Shown piece after piece: positions 21,780-25,556 of a DNA stretch of 25,556 nucleotides. Source of the stretch: Synergistales bacterium (GTDB lineage Bacteria > Synergistota > Synergistia > Synergistales > Synergistaceae); the NCBI GenBank assembly GCA_026002695.1, contig BOCB01000021.1:1-25556 (forward strand), read 5' to 3'. The notes under the pieces are model-generated. The model saw only the letters and a list, made by a program, of their open reading frames with translations, had not been told where the DNA came from and made no database searches. Within the stretch, counting starts at the first letter, position 1; each line of letters begins with the position of its first letter. The translations under genes were made by a program, and so were the position numbers.

Positions 21780-22967
21780 TTACATATTCCTCGCCATTAC
21801 GACCGGCACGCCGAAGAGCCTGCCCCAAAGCTGGATGAAACGCTCCATCGAGACGGGTATACTCGTATCCCTGCACCACCAGAGGTTGGCAATGGAGATT
21901 ATCACGTCGGGCTTGTGTATCATGGATACGAGCCGCGGCCACGTCAGAAAGGCTTCATAGCAGATAACGACAGCTGCTCTTCGCCCATCCGGCAGCGTGA
22001 GAATTGCGTCCTCAGTCAGATACAAGTTAGCCCCTATTCCTGAAAATGGCCGCCACATCGAATATGGAACAGGTATTCTCTGACTGACTAACGAAAAGTT
22101 GCCTTTGTACAGCATTAAAGCGGCGTTGTCGTACTTCCTTCCGTCGCCGACCGGAAGCTCCGCGCCGAAGATGACAGCCGTATCATCGCTTACTATCTGC
22201 CTGATTTCATTTTTCCACAGTTCCAAGCCCGCCTGATTTAACCTCCCCGCTATTGTTTCAGGCAGAACGATAACATCAGCAGATGTACCGTAAACGCGCT
22301 TCTTCAAGTCCGCAAATACCATTGACGCGCGTTCAAAATCGCTCTCGAACGCAAAGCTCCCGCTTCCGAGTTTGCCGAATGATGTGTTGATACTCATAAA
22401 CCCGCTCACACTGCTCTCCATGCTTGATACTCCCGCCTCGAAAGGCATTAAGGTAATGACGCAAAACACGGTAATGGCAAAGCACTTATCCATAACGCAG
22501 ATAACATACAGGCCAATCATTGCGAGAAGCCCCCAAAATCCATAGTTCGGGAATATACAGCCCGACGCGGCGAGCGGGTTCAGTATCCCTATGAACGAAA
22601 ACGGTGGGATCACATACGCTGTCATAAACGCGAGAACGAGCAAAACAGCTTTACGCTTTCTCTCCGCGCTCCAAAATACCCCGAACGGCAGCGACAGCAC
22701 AAACACCCACACTCCCCAAAGATAAGCTGCCTCAACAGCTGTATGATTATCCGACAGAAAAACAGCCGCGCCGTGAAAAAGCCCTCTCGACGCGGCGATG
22801 TTGTAAGCGAACATGACGAGGAACGCCGTATAGCGTGAACCGGCGAACATCCATAATACTGGTACGGCCAAAATCAGGACGGATAAAGGCTGAAGGGACG
22901 AAAGTCCGACAAGACCGATTGCAAATGAGGCTCCTATGAGTGCAAGGTTGATTAAATGTTTTGTCAA
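21780..22967 (-). CDS. TraB-like membrane protein of the nitrilase superfamily
   Basis: About 395 residues: roughly the first 190 form six or more membrane spans, the rest is a carbon-nitrogen hydrolase domain. The layout is that of apolipoprotein N-acyltransferase and of conjugal-transfer TraB proteins. The catalytic Glu is in VIVLPETIAGRL and Cys in VVICYEAFLTWPRL. At the position of the catalytic Lys the sequence is SQRIPVPYSMWRPF, so Lys appears to be Arg, as I recall for TraB. ISIANLWWCRD and RLFGVPVVMARN are also TraB-like. Its reaction is unknown. The TTG at 22967 is chosen since GGAGG lies 8 nt upstream; a TTG at 22982 would overlap that site. It diverges from the following gene. Confidence 0.85.
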   Translation of the reverse strand: MTKHLINLALIGASFAIGLVGLSSLQPLSVLILAVPVLWMFAGSRYTAFLVMFAYNIAASRGLFHGAAVFLSDNHTAVEAAYLWGVWVFVLSLPFGVFWSAERKRKAVLLVLAFMTAYVIPPFSFIGILNPLAASGCIFPNYGFWGLLAMIGLYVICVMDKCFAITVFCVITLMPFEAGVSSMESSVSGFMSINTSFGKLGSGSFAFESDFERASMVFADLKKRVYGTSADVIVLPETIAGRLNQAGLELWKNEIRQIVSDDTAVIFGAELPVGDGRKYDNAALMLYKGNFSLVSQRIPVPYSMWRPFSGIGANLYLTEDAILTLPDGRRAAVVICYEAFLTWPRLVSMIHKPDVIISIANLWWCRDTSIPVSMERFIQLWGRLFGVPVVMARNM

Positions 22968-23099
22968 AGATAATTCCTCCAATCCAAGTTTATAAAAGGA
23001 TTGTAATACCGCTTTTATCGGTTATAGACAATTCAGCTCGCGTATCGGATTTTTGCGGTAAAATAATGCTGAAAAAGTCATAGAGGAGGAGATTAAAAA

Positions 23100-23612
23100 A
23101 TGAAGAGACTGCTCGCGTATTTTGTGCTGGTTTTCATACTGTCAGTATTTTTCGAGATAACGCACAACCCGTCATGCGAGGCCGCTGAAAAAAAGAGCGA
23201 TAAAGAAGCCGCAGTGAGAGAGGTGTATGACTTCATCAAGGGGTGTAATAATTACTATCTTGCCACAGTGGAGGGCGATCAGCCTCATGTCCGGCCATTC
23301 GGCAGCCTTGCTATCTTCGAGGGCAAAATTTATTTCCAGACCGGCAAGGTTAAAAGCGTCTCAAAGCAAATATCCGTCAACCCCAAGATCGAGATTTGCG
23401 CTTTCGATAACAAGGGCAAATGGGTTCGCGTACAGGCCATAGTCGTCAATGACGACAGAAGGACAGCCAAACAGTTCTTGATAGACACTATGCCCGGATT
23501 GGAGAAGATGTACTCAGCGGATGACGACAACACACAAGTTCTGTACCTCAAAGACGCCACAGCCGTATTTTATTCATTTACGGAGGAAAAGCCGAAGGTT
23601 ATCAAGTTTTGA
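23100..23612 (+). CDS. Exported pyridoxamine-5-phosphate-oxidase-like split-barrel protein
   Basis: A 170-residue protein. Residues 1-29 form a signal peptide (KR, hydrophobic core LLAYFVLVFILSVFF, then CEAAEKK). The remainder is an FMN-binding split barrel: VYDFIKGCNNYYLATVEGDQ, HVRPFGSLAIFEGKIYFQTG, VSKQISVNPKIEICAF and WVRVQAIVVND. The family usually works in the cytoplasm as a flavin or F420/heme-binding reductase, so export is unusual. The substrate is unknown. Start is fixed by AGGAGGAG. It is a single gene, divergent from the TraB-like gene with 132 nt between, which holds a possible TAAAAT -10 box but no clear -35. Confidence 0.82.
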   Translation: MKRLLAYFVLVFILSVFFEITHNPSCEAAEKKSDKEAAVREVYDFIKGCNNYYLATVEGDQPHVRPFGSLAIFEGKIYFQTGKVKSVSKQISVNPKIEICAFDNKGKWVRVQAIVVNDDRRTAKQFLIDTMPGLEKMYSADDDNTQVLYLKDATAVFYSFTEEKPKVIKF

Positions 23613-23664
23613 TAAGTAATAGTGGGTTCGCGGATTTTCACCGCAGAACATTTAAGAGAATTTT

Positions 23665-24483
23665 ATGAGTGACATATTTTTACAACGCATGGAAGACCTT
23701 GCCGAGAGGTCGATAAAAATCGGCATGGCCAGCTCAAAATTTTTGACGCCTGCTGAACAGAAAGTTGTCCGCAGTCATTTTTCGCGTGTAAATGATGTGA
23801 GACTTGTGCTCGAAAGCGGGCTGGATCAAATAGCTGCGGTAAACAACAACGACATGTCAGCGGTTGCCGGAAAATCCGCAGATGACCGACGGCGTTTAGC
23901 CATCTTTTTGAATCCTGACTGGGGCAGCTTTGACATTGAGGAGCTGCTTCGCGCTATTCGGATTGATTACAGGGAACAGGACGCCATCGGTCATCGGGAT
24001 ATTTTAGGAGCGCTGATGGCGCTTGGCATAAAGCGCGAGGTCTTGGGCGACATTATTTCGGTGGAAACGCCTGCGTATATCGTCTGCCTGTCCGAAATGG
24101 CCGCGACAATCCTGAGCGGCGTCACGAAAATCGGCAGCGTTGGCGTCAAATTGACCGATGTGCCTCTGTCTGATGTGCCTGTGAGAGGAGAAGAACTCAT
24201 ATCCAAAACCATTACCGCCGCATCTTTGCGGTTGGATATGATGGTCGGCGGTGGGTTTGACGTGTCGCGCAATGAAGCCATTGAGCTGATTCACAGCGGA
24301 TTGACCTCCCTCAACCATATTCTCTGTGAAAAGCCCGACCGGAAGGTTGAAGCCTCTGATGTTATATCGGTCAGAGGAAAAGGACGTGTTAAAATTCTTT
24401 CGGTGGGCAATATGTCGCGCAAGGGGCGCACTTTTGTTGAAATTGGGATTTACACGTCCACTCCGCGCAAAGTCGCCCATTGA
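23665..24483 (+). CDS. ylmH: YlmH-type S4-domain RNA-binding protein
   Basis: A 272-residue protein of the YlmH family. The N-terminal part (RMEDLAERSIKIGMASSKFL, LTPAEQKVVRSHF) precedes the YlmH core with AIRIDYREQDAIGHRDILGALM, LGIKREVLGDI and YIVCLSEMA. The C-terminal S4 domain reads SRNEAIELIHSGLTSLNH with the basic surface and VISVRGKGRVKI. Homologues bind RNA at the ribosome; Bacillus YlmH has been implicated in ribosome-associated rescue. Elsewhere ylmH sits in a cell-division cluster near divIVA; here it is alone among accessory genes. The start is an ATG with a weak AAGAGAA site. Confidence 0.88.
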   Translation: MSDIFLQRMEDLAERSIKIGMASSKFLTPAEQKVVRSHFSRVNDVRLVLESGLDQIAAVNNNDMSAVAGKSADDRRRLAIFLNPDWGSFDIEELLRAIRIDYREQDAIGHRDILGALMALGIKREVLGDIISVETPAYIVCLSEMAATILSGVTKIGSVGVKLTDVPLSDVPVRGEELISKTITAASLRLDMMVGGGFDVSRNEAIELIHSGLTSLNHILCEKPDRKVEASDVISVRGKGRVKILSVGNMSRKGRTFVEIGIYTSTPRKVAH

Positions 24484-24574
24484 AGAATATAAAAGTGATC
24501 GTATGGCATATTACTCGCTGTTTCGAGATGAAAGCCCCGGATAAATTAGAATTTGTGAGAGGGGAATAGTTAAA

Positions 24575-25099
24575 ATAAAAACCATTACTGAAACAGAACG
24601 GCTCATACTCCGTGAAATGGCACACGACGATCTGCCCGCGCTATCTAAAATTTTACAAGACGCTGAAACGATGGCAGCTTATGAACACCCTTTCAGCGAT
24701 GAAGAAACACAAGCGTGGCTTGACAAACAATTTACCCGTTATCAAACTGACGGCTTTGGTTTGTGGGCGGTTATCTTGAAAGAAACCGGCGAAATGATTG
24801 GTCAATGCGGCCTTACTGTACAAGATGCGGACGGCAAACAGGTTATCGAAATCGGCTATTTGTTTCAACGCGCGTTTTGGCATAAGGGTTACGCGATTGA
24901 AGCAGCCGTCGGATGCAAGAAATATGCTTTTGAAACGCTCAAATTGAACGAAGTTTATTCAATAATCCGTGACACTAATTTCGCGTCAATGAACGTGGCA
25001 ATCCGCAACGGGATGACCGTTCGCGGACGCTCCACGAAGCACTATCGCGGTGTAGACATGCCGCACTATATTTTTTCTGCACAGAAAGGTGATAAATGA
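24575..25099 (+). CDS. GNAT-family N-acetyltransferase with an apparent ATA start
   Basis: An acetyl-CoA-dependent acetyltransferase of the RimJ/RimL type, about 174 residues. The family N-terminus ITETERLILREMAHDDL is encoded upstream of the first ATG (24617). The expected Met position is an ATA at 24575, with GAGAGGGG 10 nt upstream. The acetyl-CoA-binding motif A reads GYLFQRAFWHKGYAIEAAVG and motif B is NFASMNVAIRNGMTVRG. The C-terminal VDMPHYIFS is typical. The substrate is unknown. If only the ATG at 24617 is used, the first strand is lost, probably harmfully. The gene follows ylmH after 91 nt without an evident terminator. Confidence 0.85.
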   Translation: MKTITETERLILREMAHDDLPALSKILQDAETMAAYEHPFSDEETQAWLDKQFTRYQTDGFGLWAVILKETGEMIGQCGLTVQDADGKQVIEIGYLFQRAFWHKGYAIEAAVGCKKYAFETLKLNEVYSIIRDTNFASMNVAIRNGMTVRGRSTKHYRGVDMPHYIFSAQKGDK

Positions 25100-25230
25100 T
25101 TCGTCGCTTACTTGATAGTTCGTCAAATTCAAGTTTGCCGGTATTTGCACATACGCCGTTCACCTATAAAGTTTACAATAAAGCGACAATGGATAAATCC
25201 CTGCCGCTTTTTCTGCATTAAAAATATAGA

Positions 25231-25556
25231 TTATCTCGTAATCAGATTATCACTCGTCTGTGGCGGCTGAATCTTCGAGCGCTCGTCCATGTCGGCGTCT
25301 TTGAAGTAGAGCGTCTGCGTTCCAAAGATAGCCGAGAATCCGGCAGGGAATATCAGCATACTGCCCGCGTCGGTAATGTCGCCGTTAGAGTCCTTCTTTA
25401 ATCCCGGAAGCCTCCGGCACTCGTCCGGCGTCATAAGCGGGCGTTGAACCTCCTGCAACGATACGTTCCGAGATTTGCCCGCGAAGAGCTTGCCGTCCTG
25501 CGTCGTTTCGCTGCAATTTTCTTTCACGACGGTCATTTGCCCCGTGGACTTCGACA
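25231..25556 (-). CDS. C-terminal part of a VirD4/TraG type IV coupling protein, cut by right edge
   Basis: The frame is open across the window edge (in-frame SKSTGQ precedes the first Met, so the ATG at 25536 is not the start). The remaining about 108 residues read TVVKENCSETTQDGK, VSLQEVQRPLMTPDECRRLPGL, GSMLIFPAGFSAIFGTQTLYF and ending DERSKIQPPQTSD. This matches the C-terminal end of VirD4/TraG coupling proteins, especially the RRPLLTPDE and LIF-AGF-PI-G-Q-LYF segments. These inner-membrane ATPases feed DNA to a conjugation pore. The ATPase motifs would lie outside the window. It marks a conjugative or integrative element that continues to the right. Confidence 0.8.
   Translation of the reverse strand, partial: SKSTGQMTVVKENCSETTQDGKLFAGKSRNVSLQEVQRPLMTPDECRRLPGLKKDSNGDITDAGSMLIFPAGFSAIFGTQTLYFKDADMDERSKIQPPQTSDNLITR

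Noticed and set aside
22983..23060. Inverted ATAAAAG/CTTTTAT in the gap between the TraB-like and split-barrel genes
   Set aside because: Seven A/T-rich base pairs 13 nt apart are within chance for such sequence; no second copy was seen that would support an operator.
24495..24569. 24-codon frame before the acetyltransferase, ending LEFVRGE
   Set aside because: GTG start without a ribosome site; looked like a leader peptide, but no rare-codon run or attenuator hairpin accompanies it.
25096..25221. 41-codon frame overlapping the GNAT stop by ATGA
   Set aside because: The overlap suggests coupling, but the peptide (MIRRLLDSSSNSSLPVF and on) has no recognisable fold; it may be an eroded gene end.

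Overview
The window looks like chromosomal DNA of a diderm, moderately GC-rich bacterium, most plausibly a member of the Synergistota. The phylum is an inference from the mix of genes, not proven. Evidence for an outer membrane is a CMP-Kdo synthetase (kdsB) next to a KdnA-like aminotransferase for 8-amino-Kdo. Evidence for Firmicutes-style features is the hrcA-grpE-dnaK-dnaJ order under a CIRCE operator, and a YlmH-type S4 protein.

Left part (1-6700), minus strand: a surface-glycan operon. A nucleotide-sugar dehydrogenase, an NAD-dependent epimerase/dehydratase, a family-2 glycosyltransferase, a SAM methyltransferase and a large multi-spanning membrane protein follow one promoter at about 6532-6559. 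A near-copy of this promoter at 273-301 points to another gene cut by the left edge. Each promoter runs directly into a different tetranucleotide repeat, and a pentanucleotide repeat sits inside the methyltransferase gene, so the locus has three candidate phase-variation sites.

Middle part (6700-18121): a deletion-derived AAA ATPase pseudogene; the heat-shock operon hrcA-grpE-dnaK-dnaJ (minus); a small tautomerase (minus) divergent from a prepilin peptidase (plus); a fused RNase HI-dGTPase protein and a DUF2442 protein (minus); then a plus-strand operon of a DUF2284 metal-binding protein, kdsB and kdnA-like, followed by tRNA-Ala(CGC) with its own promoter and terminator.

Right part (18122-25556): accessory DNA. 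Immediately after the tRNA lies a short prophage-like remnant (HTH protein, frameshifted replication-organizer protein, DUF6475-like protein) without an integrase or att duplication in view. Then come a small membrane protein, an HU protein with an internal deletion and a tail extension, a TraB-like nitrilase-family membrane protein, an exported FMN-binding split-barrel protein, YlmH, a GNAT acetyltransferase with an apparent ATA start, and the C-terminus of a VirD4/TraG coupling protein cut by the right edge.

No rRNA, CRISPR array or complete insertion sequence is visible. The observations I rate highest are the paired promoter-plus-repeat units, the repeat inside the methyltransferase, the RNase HI-dGTPase fusion, and the kdsB-kdnA pairing.
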